A stretch of DNA of 64,000 nt from contig JBHGNT010000004.1 in NCBI GenBank assembly GCA_043228905.1, forward strand, positions 16,802,001 to 16,866,000. The letters run 5' to 3'. This DNA comes from Azolla caroliniana. Lineage: Eukaryota; Polypodiophyta. The notes under the pieces are model-generated. The model worked only from the letters and a program-made list of their open reading frames with translations, was not told the DNA's origin and did not search any database. The position numbers were made by a program, and so were the translations under genes. Shown in pieces: positions 12,239 to 23,302 of this stretch. The first letter of the stretch is position 1; every line of letters begins with the position of its first letter.

Positions 12239-13653
12239 ACGTTATCATCTGAGGCATGCGTAAGGAATTCAACAGATCAAAATATGTTGTTGGTTTGTCG
12301 TTGCTGATAATCTGTTACTTATGATTGTTAGTTACTGAAAGAATTCGAGGAAATTATAATATGTACCCAGACAGTGGGTGATGATCATACTCATACGAGG
12401 AAATAAAGCAATTCAGAGAATTGTTGTGGGATTCATAACAACCTTTCGTTAGGGCATTTGTTTGAATAAAATTTATAATGTTGTTACCATATATCCATTC
12501 CTTTGGGGATTAACTATGAATATACATGAGGAATTTTGTTGACAGCATGGCCTTCAATTGGAAGTATTTGGCTTAATTTTTTAAAAATGTGATCATTTAA
12601 ATAGATGCATAGCTTAACAGAACTGATCCAAGAAATTGATTTGTAGAAAACATTTATAAATTCTTATTGTAACATCCATAGGATGCCGTTTTAGATTATA
12701 AATGTATTTATGAGTGATGATTAAAATAATATTGTTCATAATACATATGGTGCCCTAGTGGAATAATCGTCTGAATAAAAATTTGACTTGTTCCTTGAAA
12801 TTGAGACCAATATTATGTATGGTTGATGACTATTCCTGTACTTCGATACGCCTAGCCTATTATAACAAGGTTGCATGAGTCTTTTGAGGTTGACCAAACC
12901 ATGAGCTGTGAATATTTTGTGAATCGATGATAGTATTTAAGATAGATCTATATAAAACAAATGTGTAAAGGAATCTCATTATCATTTCTTCACAAAATCA
13001 ATCTCATTCATTGTGAGGGATCTATTATCTCAATACCAAGTAATCTATTATGAGGGATCTATTATCTCCCATGTAATCTATAGTGTGGCAAGATGAAGGC
13101 ATTAACGGGTTTATATTCTGAAATACTGAAGATCTTCACTCCAAAACTTTACCATTCCATTTAAATGTTTACACTTGCATAGCTTTTGTTGGACAATTAT
13201 TTATGGTAGTTCTTGGTTAGTTATGGATGGTTCTTGGTCTTGTTCTAACTGCCTAGCTAGACCACGGTTGGTTCTATTGACTATGACTCATGCTATCTTA
13301 AATAGAGTTCCTTAGGATGGATTGTGGTAATACCACACTATATTGAAATGTGATTATTAGCCATGCAAATCTAGGTAAATATAAGGAGGCTTTTGTTGCA
13401 TGATGTACATTGTAGGATGAATCACAATGCTACTTATTACCATTAGTACTTAATCACAATACAATTAACTCCTAATGAGCATTGTGGATTGCTCAATATC
13501 ATTTATTGAGTTTATGGAGAAATGTTTTTGCATGATATAGAAAGTTTGTTCCCCATAATTATATCTACTTGTTGAGCAAGGGTAGGGGAAGTGATATTAT
13601 TTTAGAAATATAAACAGTTGGACCAATTTTAGCCCTATTACTTGAAGGGGTAA
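12239..13653. other. 3' flank of AP5Z1-like gene and intergenic DNA
   Basis: AT-rich, no recognisable coding frame. It should contain the 3' UTR. A short direct repeat GAGGGATCTATTATCTC occurs twice near 13016 and 13052. No element borders are seen before the G1 LTR at 13654. Confidence 0.5.
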
Positions 13654-14115
13654 TGTTATGGGCATGACCATATATTATCATGTGGTGAGAATTTTCCGTA
13701 GTATTCTATACACGTGGATAAGTGTGAGTAAATGAGAGTGTAAAGAAGGGGAGGATTACTTTTAATCCTCGGGATTGAGACAACCCATTAGGCCAAGTGT
13801 GAACTTCCTTGGGGGCCTTGGGTATTGCTATAAATAAGAGGCCTAACTACCCTCATTTCAGCATCTTGTTGAGTACGTCGAGACTCTGTCTTGTGGTGGG
13901 TCAACTCTTGTAGCGAGCGCGCCAGCACTAGGTACGACTCGACGCCACGACAGTGGTATGAGATGCCGATCGAGGCTTGAATCCGTCTCGATCCCTTCGC
14001 TCGGGGGTGGTCTGGTGGATCGACACCCTTCTTTCTCTCTCTCCTTTCTATTTATCTATCTATTTATCTATATTCTATCCTTATTTTTTGCTTCCATTAG
14101 TTCATGTCTCTAATA
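13654..14115 (+). repeat. G1 5' LTR
   Basis: Starts TGTTATGGGCATGACC and is matched by 19559-20015. TATAAATAAG near 13829 is a plausible TATA box. The last bases before the primer site are CTCTAATA, so the 3' terminus is TA rather than the usual CA in both LTRs. The target duplication flanks support this end. Confidence 0.88.
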
Positions 14116-14117
14116 GT

Positions 14118-14130
14118 TGGTATCAGAGCC
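14118..14130 (+). promoter_or_regulatory. G1 primer binding site (initiator tRNA-Met type)
   Basis: TGGTATCAGAGCC lies two bases after the LTR end. It is the standard plant retroelement site complementary to the 3' end of initiator tRNA-Met, where minus-strand DNA synthesis begins. Confidence 0.88.
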
Positions 14131-14371
14131 TATGTTCTAATGTTTCTTTTGTTGTCTTTTGTCTTGTTGATTGATGGTGATCGATCGATGTGCGATCGAC
14201 CTTGATCCAGACAATGATCAACAAAGGAACTTCGGTAACTCTTTCCTTCTTTTTTTTCTATTTTTTCTTCTTCCATCTAATCATGTGTATAGTCTATACA
14301 TAATTGTTTTCATTAATTTAATGATGTTGTAGTGGTAATTAATTGGTTGTATAAAACGTTTACATATGTGT

Positions 14372-14561
14372 ATGAGGTCAATACCTCATTTGAAATATAT
14401 TGAATATGTGATTAGTGTCATATGCGCACGAAGTTAATACCTCAATTGCATATTACGCTCACATACATATGTCTCGTATGCGTAAGAGGCCAATACCTCA
14501 ATTGCGTATTACGATGAACCCTTATTTTTGGATGTTTCGTTTTCGTAGAGGTATATGCCTC
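14372..14561 (+). repeat. Repeated short hairpin motif in G1 leader
   Basis: GAGG-N6-CCTC style inverted repeats recur: GAGGTCAATACCTC (from about 14373), a decayed copy near 14430, GAGGCCAATACCTC (14485-14498) and GAGGTATATGCCTC (14548-14561). Two copies are followed by ATTG-(C)-(G/A)TATTACG. They sit in the untranslated leader, where packaging or translation signals of retroelements lie. A role is only inferred. Confidence 0.55.
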
Positions 14562-15248
14562 GATTACATATCTCGATTATATCATTTATGGCTATTTGAT
14601 GTAACGATTTGTTTAATATACACATATGTGGTCACGTGTATACGTATTTGATTGTATATATGTGATAATATATATATGTGTGTATAAGTTATTACGTGAT
14701 TTTAATATCAAATGTTTTCCTTTTCGGGGAAAGGATCTTGGTGGCCGTCCTCACATTTTTGTGAGAATGGTGTTGTCACCATCCCTTTTTTCAACAATTT
14801 TTTATTGTTGACATTCCTGTTGGTGACTTCGATTTTATTACGTAAAGAAATGCCTATAGCCACAATGATGTTGAGAACGTAGGGCTTGACCCACTTCATG
14901 TGAGGTCGCTTCTATGACATACATATCCAACATCCCTCCCTTGTTACATGGATACGATGCCACCATGAGATCATTCTTATGAGAGGCATTCGTAATGACG
15001 TAACCATGTGATGGGCCATGTGGGCCTACTACGAAAAGAGGGCTCATTTGGCTTGACCATTAGGTTGCACTTTGGCGTATGCCATCATAATTACGAGACT
15101 TGAGGTTAGGTAACATACCAACATATTTTGTAGTAAACGAGGGGGAAATAAGGACTCTTGACATATATGTTTCTTTTAAAATATATGGGCAAATGCCTCA
15201 CATATCTCTTATATGCATGAAGTATTAAACATTCAAGAAGAGCAACCT

Positions 15249-15311
15249 ACTTGGTTGGCTCAAGTGTTTAATGCATTTGTTCTTGAGGTCTTGAGTTCAA
15301 ATATAACTAAG
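15249..15311 (+). repeat. tRNA-like sequence (SINE head or tRNA relic) in G1 leader
   Basis: TGGCTCAAGTG (15256-15266) resembles a pol III A box, and TTGAGTTCAAATA (15291-15303) a B box and T-loop. Their spacing (~35 bp) fits a tRNA. The 5' and 3' acceptor strands do not pair well, so this is not a functional tRNA. A tRNA-derived SINE fragment caught in the leader is the best guess. Confidence 0.4.
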
Positions 15312-15751
15312 ACCATACAACATCATTGATACATATGACTATAACACATGTTTAGACTTGAGGTCTAAATGCACTTCGGGGTCCTCGTATTAGGACTTGA
15401 AGAGCCGAAACCACATATGTGGGCACTGAAACATAGTTTATTGTTAACATTTTTTTTCGTGTATAAACTACTCATGACGCGGATATACATGGTTGAGCCT
15501 CGGGGAGCCGCCATGAAAAAATCGATATAGAGATCAGGGAAAGACATTTATTTGTCACCCCCATGGTTTTTAAAACACGTTTGTGTTACCATAGTAACCT
15601 GATCTTGAACCTCATCTCATACGTCTAGAGGGGTATTGACGTGAGATCATGATATCGATTAATGTTTGCCCATGATATGTTTACATCACAACATGATGTT
15701 ATGACTATTTGTCTGACCTTATCCTATTTCTTTGCCAAAAATAATCATTCA

Positions 15752-16624
15752 ATGGCTCAAAATAACGGCCCGATGTCATCCGCTCAAGCGGAAGGAACTC
15801 AAGGAAATCCTCCTGGACAAATGTCCATTGAGATGTATTTTTCACAAATAACCCAATACCTTAGTTTCACCACTCAACAGATGACCGAACTTCGGCAATC
15901 TCAAAGTGCTCTCGAGGCATGTGTCATTAGTTTACAATGTGAGACTAATAGACCTGATGAGCAACATGGTGAGCCATCGTTTGTCGTTAAGCCATTTACG
16001 AGAGAAAAAAAGGAAATAACCGAAGAAGCAATCTGTATGTGGCTGGGCCGATGGGAGTCTCATTTTGAGCTCTATCCCACGCCAGATAGTACGAAGATTG
16101 CATATGTCGGCCGAGAACTAGGGGGTAAGGCCGCCACCTGGTGGCGTGGGCTCCGAACTTTAGGGAAATTGCCCGATACCTGGACAGATTTTGTCACAGT
16201 TTTCAAGGGCCAATTTCTGCAACCTCCCTCTCAAACCGAGGCAGCACAAGCTTTAATGAACCTCTATAGTAGGAAGTTTTCCTCGCTAGAAGACTATGTT
16301 CACCATGCTAGAACCCAAATCCAAAAATCGGGACTAGAAGGGGACAACTGGTTAATAGCTTGTTTTGTGAATGGCATCCCCAATTCGGACTATCACTAGA
16401 TGGTGCACGATAAGGATCCAAAATCCTTCGAAGAGGGCATTGAAATAGTTCTTCACTATCAACGCACTTCGAAGAAGGACCACAACAATCCCAACGACGC
16501 GCCGGGGACTAAGCAGTTGCAATTCGCTGGGAAACGCAAGACACCCAACAAATTCATGGATTGCGGTTGTAAGCGACACCATCCTTTTTGCGTATTCTCC
16601 AAAATCCTTCGAAGAGGGCATTGA
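15752..16624 (+). pseudogene. G1 gag
   Basis: The ATG at 15752 (MAQNNGPM) starts a frame open to TAG at 16397-16399 and then on in the same frame to 16624. The middle carries the retrotransposon gag capsid signature: WLGRWESHFEL, then GGKAATWWRGL, then W-FV-FKGQF, with LYSRKFSSLEDYVHHAR after it. Gag proteins form the particle in which reverse transcription occurs. The TAG follows DYH and is best explained by a CAG to TAG change. The end of this frame runs into a duplicated segment, so the zinc knuckle region appears twice. Confidence 0.85.
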
Positions 16625-16782
16625 AATAGTTCTTCACTATCAACGCACTTCGAAGAAGGACCACAACAATCCCAACGACGCGCCGGGGACTAAGCAGTTG
16701 CAATTCGTTGGGAAACGCAAGACACCCAACGAATTCATGGATTGCGGTTGTAAGCGACACCATCCTTTTTGCGTATTCTCCA
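16421..16782 (+). repeat. 181-bp tandem duplication in G1 gag
   Basis: The block starting AAATCCTTCGAAGAGGGCAT at 16421 recurs at 16602, a period of 181 bp. The copies differ at only a few bases (for example GCTGG versus GTTGG). 181 is not a multiple of three, so the duplication shifts the frame from gag into pol. Removing one copy would restore a single gag-pol frame. Confidence 0.92.
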
Positions 16783-18518
16783 AAAAGAAGGGTCATACAA
16801 AACAACAATGTCGAAAGCTCCAACGGAAAGAGCACGACAACAAAGCTAAAGCTGTAGACCATAAAGGTCAGATTCCTAATGTCCTTCAGGTCTATACACA
16901 TCATTTAAGTAATTGTCAATGTTCTCTCCCTCACTATGTATTGGGTCCCAATGATTTACTACGTGCAAACGGGTATATCAATGGATCTCTTGTACAATTT
17001 TTGTTTGATTCGGGAAGTTCACACAACTTTGTGAATGATCGTTTGGTTCAGATATGGGGAATCCAACCCACCGTAAGTGATCACACCTATACGGTGCACT
17101 TGGCTGATGGAAGAGTACAATATATCAACAGGGCGATTCATTCATTAGGAATTTCTATTAATACTTTTATAGAGGAAGTAGACTTCCATTTAATGAATCT
17201 TTGTACCACTGATGTAATACTTGGTTATCCCTGGTTCTATAATAAAAACTCTTCTTTATTTATAGATTGGGTTCATCATTCAATAACATTTGTACTGAAC
17301 CATTGTACTCATTTTATTCAATGCGTAAAAAAACAATCCCCCTCGATTGTTTCCTCTCCATCAATATCCGAGTTGTCTTGTTCTACTCTATTTTATTGTG
17401 TACTTGATCTGGACATTCACGTTTACAATATCGATAATGTCTCGGTTCAATTAACATATTTTGAACTACAACAACTTGATGAAATCTTAAATGATTTTCA
17501 TGATGTTTTTCCGAGTGAACTACCAGATAGGTTACCTCCTAAACGTAATATAGACCATCGTATAGATATTGTACCTGGCGTTGCACCAATAATTATACCT
17601 CCTTATCGCTTAAGTCGATCCGAAGAGAATGAGGTATCGAAGCAACTCAAGGACTATTTACGAATGGGTTATATACGTTATAGTAAATCTCCATGGGGTG
17701 CACTAGTTCTCTTAGTTAAAAAGAAAGAGGGCACATGGCGTATGTGTATTAATTACCGATGCTTGAATAAAGTGACGATCAAGAATTCGTATCCATTGCC
17801 CTGGGCTGACAATCTAATTGACTGTCTCTAGGGAGCTCGGTATTTTACAAAACTTGATCTCCGTACTAGCTACCATCAAATTCGTATAAGTGAGGATGAT
17901 GTTCCTAAAATGACATTTCCTACGCGCTATGGCCATTATGAGTTTTTGGTTATGCCTTTTGGTTTGACCAATGCTTCGGCTACATTTCAACAAGAAATGA
18001 ATGACATTTTCCGAGAACAACTTGGAATTTTTTTCGTTATTTTCTTGGATGATATTTTAGTTTATAGCCATACATTACAAGAACATGCTAAACATGTCCG
18101 CTTTGTTTTACAAACATTGTGTGACAAACAATTTTATGCGAAGATTTTAAAATGTGAGTTCTTTAAGAAATCAATTACTTATCTTGGACATCTCATAACC
18201 GAACGAGGAGTTGAAATTGATCCTTCTTGCATCGAGAAAATCAAGCTTTGGCCCACTCTTCGGAATATTCAAGAAGTTCGATCATTCCTTGGTTTTGTCG
18301 GGTTCTTGCGAAAATCCCTTCGTAATTACTCCCCATTGACGACACCGTGTACTAATCTTCTAAAAGGTCAAACGCATAAGTCTACAAAACCTATTGTCTG
18401 GAATGCTACATTAGCCCTCGCCTTTAAGGAACTCAAGGACCTGGTGTGCAAGGCTCCTTCTCTTCTTTTACCCGATCCTTCGAAACCTTTTGATTTATGG
18501 CCATTGAAGCCATGGTAA
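16698..18518 (+). pseudogene. G1 protease and reverse transcriptase
   Basis: One frame holds a cysteine/histidine knuckle-like [14 protein letters not shown], a retropepsin core [12 protein letters not shown], and a Ty3/gypsy RT with [29 protein letters not shown] and the catalytic box VIFLDDILVYS. TAG at 17829-17831 interrupts RT just before GARYFTKLDL; CAG is the usual codon at this place in the family, giving LQGARYF. The frame ends in a chance stop after DPSKPFDL, the start of the RNase H region, where sequence has been lost. Confidence 0.9.
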
Positions 18519-18904
18519 CAACTCCTGAATTGGCTTACCAATTTGTTGACGATTTGTTTCGTTTTTATGGGTTACCGATGGATATCATGAGTGATCAAGA
18601 TCAAAAATTTACTAGTGACTTCTGGACGCAAGTCTTTAAGAAGTTAGAAACTACGTTGAGCATGAGCTCCAAAGATCATCCTCAATCCGATGGACAAACA
18701 GAACGAGTAAACCAAATTATTGAGGACATGCTTTGAGCATACGTTGGTGCAAAACCAACAAAATGGGAACATTATCTCCCAATTTTGGAGTTTGCTTATA
18801 ACAACTCCAAGCATATGTCGACGGGATATAGTCCTTTTATGTTGATGTATGGTTTTCAGCCACAAGCCCCGATTGATGTTAATATATACATCATGATGAG
18901 TTGC
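18497..18904 (+). pseudogene. G1 integrase core, N-terminal part deleted
   Basis: The frame begins TTPELAYQFVDDLFRFYGLP and carries the second catalytic aspartate (IMSDQDQKF) and the glutamate (SDGQTERVNQ) of the DDE triad. The zinc-binding HHCC module and the first aspartate are missing. The sequence jumps from the start of RNase H straight into the integrase core near 18500, so a deletion removed everything between. TGA at 18734-18736 interrupts the core. Confidence 0.85.
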
Positions 18905-18910
18905 GAAGTA

Positions 18911-19083
18911 AAACACGCTCTATCTTGAGCTGTTTTAATATTATCTCGTACAATATGCAACATATCTTGCATATCCTAAAGAAAGTTTTATAATATAAAA
19001 ACACGCTCTATCTTGAGTTGTTTTTATATTATCTCGTGCAATATGCAACATATCTTGCATATCCTGATGAAAGTTTTGCTGAT
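18911..19083 (+). repeat. 88-bp tandem duplication in G1 integrase
   Basis: AAACACGCTCTATCTTGAG occurs at 18911 and again at 18999, and both copies run on through ATGCAACATATCTTGCATATCC. The duplication separates the integrase core from its C-terminal part. Confidence 0.88.
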
Positions 19084-19572
19084 CATCATAGGCAACCTCG
19101 TGTATTCCACCTTGGACAGAAGGTATTTTTACGTGTACCTCACAATTCTAAAACATTGTCTAAGGGTAAGTGCGCTAAGTTAGCCCCACGGTTTTGTGGA
19201 CCTTTTACAGTCCTCAAACGCATTGGGTCATCAACCTATCATTTCGCTCTTCCCGATGGTGTTGAAATTCATCCAATTTTTCAAGTGAGTCGTCTAAAAG
19301 AACTTCTAGGTTCTGGCGACAATACATTTACAACAGAAACTCTGGTTACTTCTGTAGAATTATCTTCTAAACCACATGTACCAGAAAAAATTCTCGATGT
19401 TAAAACAAAAAAATTACGTACTAAAGAAATCCGAGAATTTAAAATAAAATGGATGGATAAATCAATAAAAGATGCCATATGGGAACGCAAAAATACTCTC
19501 AGAACTAACTTCCCTAACTTTCCATTGCAAGAGTGCAATGTTTTAAAGAGGGGGAGTATGTTACGGGCATGA
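19018..19572 (+). pseudogene. G1 integrase C-terminus with chromodomain
   Basis: The frame contains LAPRFCGPFTVLKRIGSSTY (GPY/F module) and HPIFQVSRLKE, then a chromodomain-like end: PEKILDVKTKKLRTKE followed by FKIKWMDKSIKDAIWERKN. Chromodomains in this position define chromoviruses and guide insertion to particular chromatin. The stop TGA (19570-19572) lies just inside the 3' LTR. Confidence 0.88.
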
Positions 19573-20015
19573 CCATATAATATCCCGTGGTGAGAATTTA
19601 CCGTAGTATTCTATACATGTGGATAAGTGTGAGGGTTAAATGAGAGTGTAAAGAAGGGGAGGATTACTTTTAATCCTCGGGATTGAGACAACCCATTAGG
19701 CCAATTGTGAACTTCCCTAGGGGCCTTGGGTATCGCTATAAATAAGAGGCCTAGCTACTCTCATTTCAGCATCTTGTTGACTACATCGAGGCTCTGTCGT
19801 GTGGTGGGTCAACTCTTGTAGCAAGCGCACCAGCACCAGGTACGACTCGACGCCATGGCGGTGGTATGGGATGCCGATCGAGGCTCGAGTCCGTCTCGAT
19901 CCCTTCGCTCGGGGGTGGTTTGGTGGATCAACACCCTTCTTTCTCTCTCTCCTTTCTATCTATTGATCTATATTCTATCCTTATCTAATGCTTACATTAG
20001 TTCATGTCTCTAATA
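19545..20015 (+). repeat. G1 polypurine tract and 3' LTR
   Basis: AAAGAGGGGGAGTA (19545-19558) is the plus-strand priming tract. The LTR follows from TGTTACGGGCATGACC at 19559 to 20015 and pairs with the 5' LTR, with scattered point differences that show some age. Confidence 0.9.
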
Positions 20016-20336
20016 GATAAGATGCCAAATAAACCAGTCCATAGGTATTATGGGCACTTCTAAGAAAAGTTCACATATATTCTAGTCGGTTCCAAGAAAA
20101 CATTCGAGAACATGAGGGACACCAAAAGAGATGTCCGGTTGGACATGGTGGTAGATATCCCGAAGGAGAGATTATATATGTATAGCATATGTTGTGAAGA
20201 CTTAAGGGAATGACGAAAATGGTTGGAAGAGATGTGTAGGTGCGGTTCCTTGATGATGATGATCATGCATGCATGCATGCCTACTGCTCGCTTGCCCGAC
20301 CATCATTTTACAGTATGAGCGTACCACTAAAGCTAC
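20016..20336. other. Non-coding gap between G1 and the inverted-repeat element
   Basis: No gene is seen. It holds a (GATG)n stretch and CATGCATGCATGCATG (20264-20280). It may be ordinary intergenic DNA. Confidence 0.45.
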
Positions 20337-20507
20337 GTTTCTATTTGCTACCAAATAATAAAGAGGCTTGGTGATGAAATCGCGGTCACCGACGATGCAT
20401 AAAGCGTTTTGAAAGGCGCGTACAATTCGCACCAATAGATCTTTATCCACAAAAAGCGCGCGCCTAAAAACCAACCTGGCTCTTACAAGCCTCTCACGTC
20501 TACCTCA
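20337..20507 (+). repeat. Left long terminal inverted repeat of a DNA transposon
   Basis: GTTTCTATTTGCTACCAAAT and the sequence after it match the reverse complement of 61575-61728 over about 150-170 bp. Shared blocks include AATAATAAAG, CTTGGTGA, CACAAAAAGCGC and GCCTAAAAACCAAC. Long inverted ends of this size are typical of Mutator-like elements. No clean 9-bp target duplication is visible (TAAAGCTAC on the left, ACAAACAAA on the right). Confidence 0.7.
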
Positions 20508-20800
20508 GGCAATGCGATTCACCAACCAGGGCATTGTAATTTCTAAGCCAAGCACATCCTGCCATTTCATTACCTAACCTGGGCGGTGTAATTCTCTATA
20601 CCTAACCCAAGCAAATCATGTCATTACATTACTTAACTTGGACTATGTTAACCTAAACCAGGCAGTGTAATTCTCTACACCTAACCCAGACTCTACAAAC
20701 CTAACATGGTTCTTGTAATTCCATAAACCTAACTTGGACCTACTTACCTAACCTAGCATCGTGGTGCATCTAACTCGGGCACAATTTCAACATTGGTAAA
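20508..20800 (+). repeat. Subterminal repeat array (CCTAACC-type)
   Basis: At least eight degenerate units built on (A/T)CCTAAC(C/T)(C/T)(G/A)GGC, often followed by TGTAATTCT, crowd the 290 bp next to the left inverted repeat. A related unit in opposite orientation, CTGGGTTAGGTGAAG, lies just inside the right inverted repeat near 61501. Clustered subterminal motifs are where transposases of several plant DNA-transposon families bind. Confidence 0.6.
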
Positions 20801-22381
20801 CCAAGCATATTTACATTTTTTTGCCAATTTTTGAATTTTTAAAACCTTTTGCAACTTGCACCTACGTTCAACCAACAACTCCCACACCCGCACCTACAGT
20901 TGCACCTATACTTGAACCTAAACCTCCACCTCCACCTGGTAAGTACTTTCTTTGTTTGCTTATATGTGTTTAGGGTTTAATGTTGCCAACATCAAATCAT
21001 CAAGATGTAGACTTTGACTTGAATGTGGGATTGAGTCTTGAGGGAGTAAAGTTTAGGATTTAAAACTTTGTTCTTAAATTCTAGGATTTAAAACTCTGTT
21101 CTTTCCTTCCTTTTTCTACTTTAGCATCTTGACATGGATGAAGATTAGGTTAAAAGAAAACCAAGTAAAGAGAGGTACTATTCAGATTCATTTATAAAAA
21201 ATGTGATAGTTTCTCAACTGCTAATGAATGTGTTATGTTTTCTCTCATGGCAACCAGGTTTTTGTACGAAGGAGTATGAAATGCAACTATTCAAGAGAGA
21301 TGGTGGCCCAAAACCAAATGGAGGGGGCAACAACAGAGGATTTAGAAGGCGCATGCCAGATGAGCCAACAGATCCATTGAGAGGCAACAAAAACGTCAAA
21401 TTGTGATGTGACTCCAATAGGTAAGGATTTAGATATTGGTATTATGGGTGCTAATAGATACAAAATGTTTTGTTGTAATGAATATTACACATGACCAACA
21501 TTTTCAAATCAAGTGGAGTTGACCACCTTTCAGTCTTCAAGTGTGTTCAAGATCTGAAAGGGACCAAATCTCGAGTATACACAATGGTAAAGTCGTGCCG
21601 GAAAAATCCACAATGGTTTCATAAGAAACTAGACATAGAGGCACATTTAATGAAGGAACATGACATTAGGACCGTGTTTCCAACATGGTTGAAGATAGTG
21701 GAAGAGGAGCAGGTGTCAGAAGGGAAATACTATAGTCCAAAATACTTCAACAACTACGAAAGGGAAAGATCAATCAAGCGTTATTTTAATGTTGATTTCA
21801 AATACATTAGAGCTCACCAATCCCACTTGAGCACACTCAAGAAAAAAATGCTTGACATATTCTTAGTAATACTCATTGAAGGTTGTAAACTAATCAGTAT
21901 GTTTCCAGTCTGAGCAATTGTAATGTAGGGCTCACCGATTGTAGATGGACAAAGAAGATGGGAACATCTCAAATGTTGGTAGCCAGAAGACAACACAGTT
22001 AGACTCCATGCCAAAGCAACCAGTTAGGGGAAAAATCAAAGTGAGAAGACCAAAGGTGAATATGGGTTTATGTGCAAGTATTCAATCTAATAAAGAGGAA
22101 GATCTTGAGATTGTGGGCTATGTTCAAATTATGTATGGGAAAGCCATCAAATCCCTGGACGTGACAAATGGAAAGGCATTCACCAATTATGGTAGGATAG
22201 TTAGGGTTTAGTGGTGGTTATGGTCAATATTTCAAGGGTATTTTGATGTTGTAATTTTGGTTGGCAAAATAGGTTCCAATTTGTTTGTAGAAGGTTGGAT
22301 TTTGTACATCAAGGAAGCAAAATTTTGATTGATGTGCGAAACTGAAGAGATGGCATTGACATGGATCATGAATGTATTCCA
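20801..22381 (+). other. Interior (left part) of the inverted-repeat element
   Basis: Several short + strand frames lie here (21203-21406, 21491-21913, 21945-22211). The longest encodes SRVYTMVKSCRKNPQWFHKK, then HDIRTVFPTWLKIVEE. I do not recognise a transposase family in them. They may be decayed transposase exons or captured sequence. The stretch ends at the copia A 5' LTR, and the matching right-hand interior resumes after about 60640. Confidence 0.4.
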
Positions 22382-22653
22382 TGTTGGCATAAAAGGCCGA
22401 CTCCTTCCACTTTGTATCCATAGTGTGAACATGTCCTCTAGCTAGGGCTTGAGTATATAAGCTCTAACCTAACACTGTAAAGACATCTTGGAGTGTAAGA
22501 ATTACAAAGTGAGAGAATAAGAACTTCCATTGAAGCTCTAAAGTTGTGTCCATCTTCTCTTTTTCTTCTTGTTTCATATGTGTGTTGTTTGCTACACATC
22601 TTACTACAAGTCCTCTTCATCATCATCTGCTGCCAACCATCATATCACCAACA
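22382..22653 (+). repeat. Copia A 5' LTR
   Basis: Runs from TGTTGGCATAAAAGG to CCAACA. TATATAAGC near 22453 is a TATA-like box. The first ~170 bp match 60029-60208. Confidence 0.85.
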
Positions 22654-22655
22654 AG

Positions 22656-22667
22656 TGGAATCAGAGC
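22656..22667 (+). promoter_or_regulatory. Copia A primer binding site
   Basis: TGGAATCAGAGC differs at one base from the TGGTATCAGAGC site for initiator tRNA-Met and lies two bases after the LTR. Confidence 0.8.
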
Positions 22668-22770
22668 GACCTCGCTATCCAGCGGCAACGAAAAGAAGAA
22701 AAGACTAAGAAGAGAAGCTATCCGGTTGAGAGAAAAGACAAGGTCAACAACATCTACTTCCAATAAAAGA

Positions 22771-22839
22771 ATGACAACACAGTCTAACATGAGTGTGGAA
22801 AACCGAAAGTTCAATGGGAAAAATTTCGCCCTCTGGAAG
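22771..22839 (+). pseudogene. Copia A gag, N-terminal piece
   Basis: The ATG at 22771 opens MTTQSNMSVENRKFNGKNFA followed by LWK, the typical start of Ty1/copia gag (F-G-NF-LWK). The frame is cut by the copia B LTR and resumes at 58604 with MEMM, stop, DVLII. Confidence 0.85.
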
Positions 22840-22840
22840 G

Positions 22841-22937
22841 TGTTAAGAATTAGGAGATTAATTAAGCAAGGGTTAATTAGTACCTAATTATGTGATTAGT
22901 TGATAAGCGGAAGATTAAGTGATATATGTGTGTGAGA

Positions 22938-22977
<40 letters not shown>

Positions 22978-23284
22978 ACACAAGATGGGGGATGAGTAAG
23001 TATATTAAATTAGCATTATCGTCGTCATCATACAAAAATACCCACAATGAGGTATATATACATCTCATGTGCAAAGGTGCACATGTGTGAGTAGAATATA
23101 GGTACTAATGTGTAAGTCCTATATTAAATGTACTTAGGAGTGGAGGATCTAGAATATCCCACTTAAGTACAAGGTCCTATTTAAGGCGTTATAGTCAACA
23201 CTTCTAACTTGATTCTATCGAGGTAACTACGAAGTTACATTGTTGACTAACTAACTAAACTAAATTGAGCTTGATCTCTCAACA
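22841..23284 (-). repeat. Copia B 3' LTR
   Basis: 444 bp, TGTTAAG...CTCAACA, with a (GA)n tract at 22935-22974. The adjoining TGCCCCCTCAAGCTCAAG (23285-23302), read on the minus strand, is CTTGAGCTTGAGGGGGCA, a clear polypurine tract directly before the LTR. Confidence 0.92.
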
Positions 23285-23302
23285 TGCCCCCTCAAGCTCA
23301 AG

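Larger units (their letters stand above)
13654..20015 (+). mobile_element. G1: defective Ty3/gypsy chromovirus with both LTRs
   Basis: A 6.36-kb element with LTRs 13654-14115 and 19559-20015, a tRNA-Met-type primer site, gag, zinc knuckle, protease, reverse transcriptase, part of integrase and a chromodomain-like C-terminus. Flanks are GGTAA (13649-13653) and GATAA (20016-20020), a 5-bp target duplication with one mismatch. The coding part is broken by two in-frame TAG codons, a 181-bp duplication, a deletion from RNase H into integrase, and an 88-bp duplication. It cannot encode its own proteins. The order protease, RT, integrase marks it as Ty3/gypsy. Confidence 0.93.

Noticed and set aside
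21491-22211. Possible transposase exons of a CACTA or Mutator element
   Set aside because: No DDE, zinc-finger or MULE signature that I can name. Left as unidentified interior, since a family call would be a guess.
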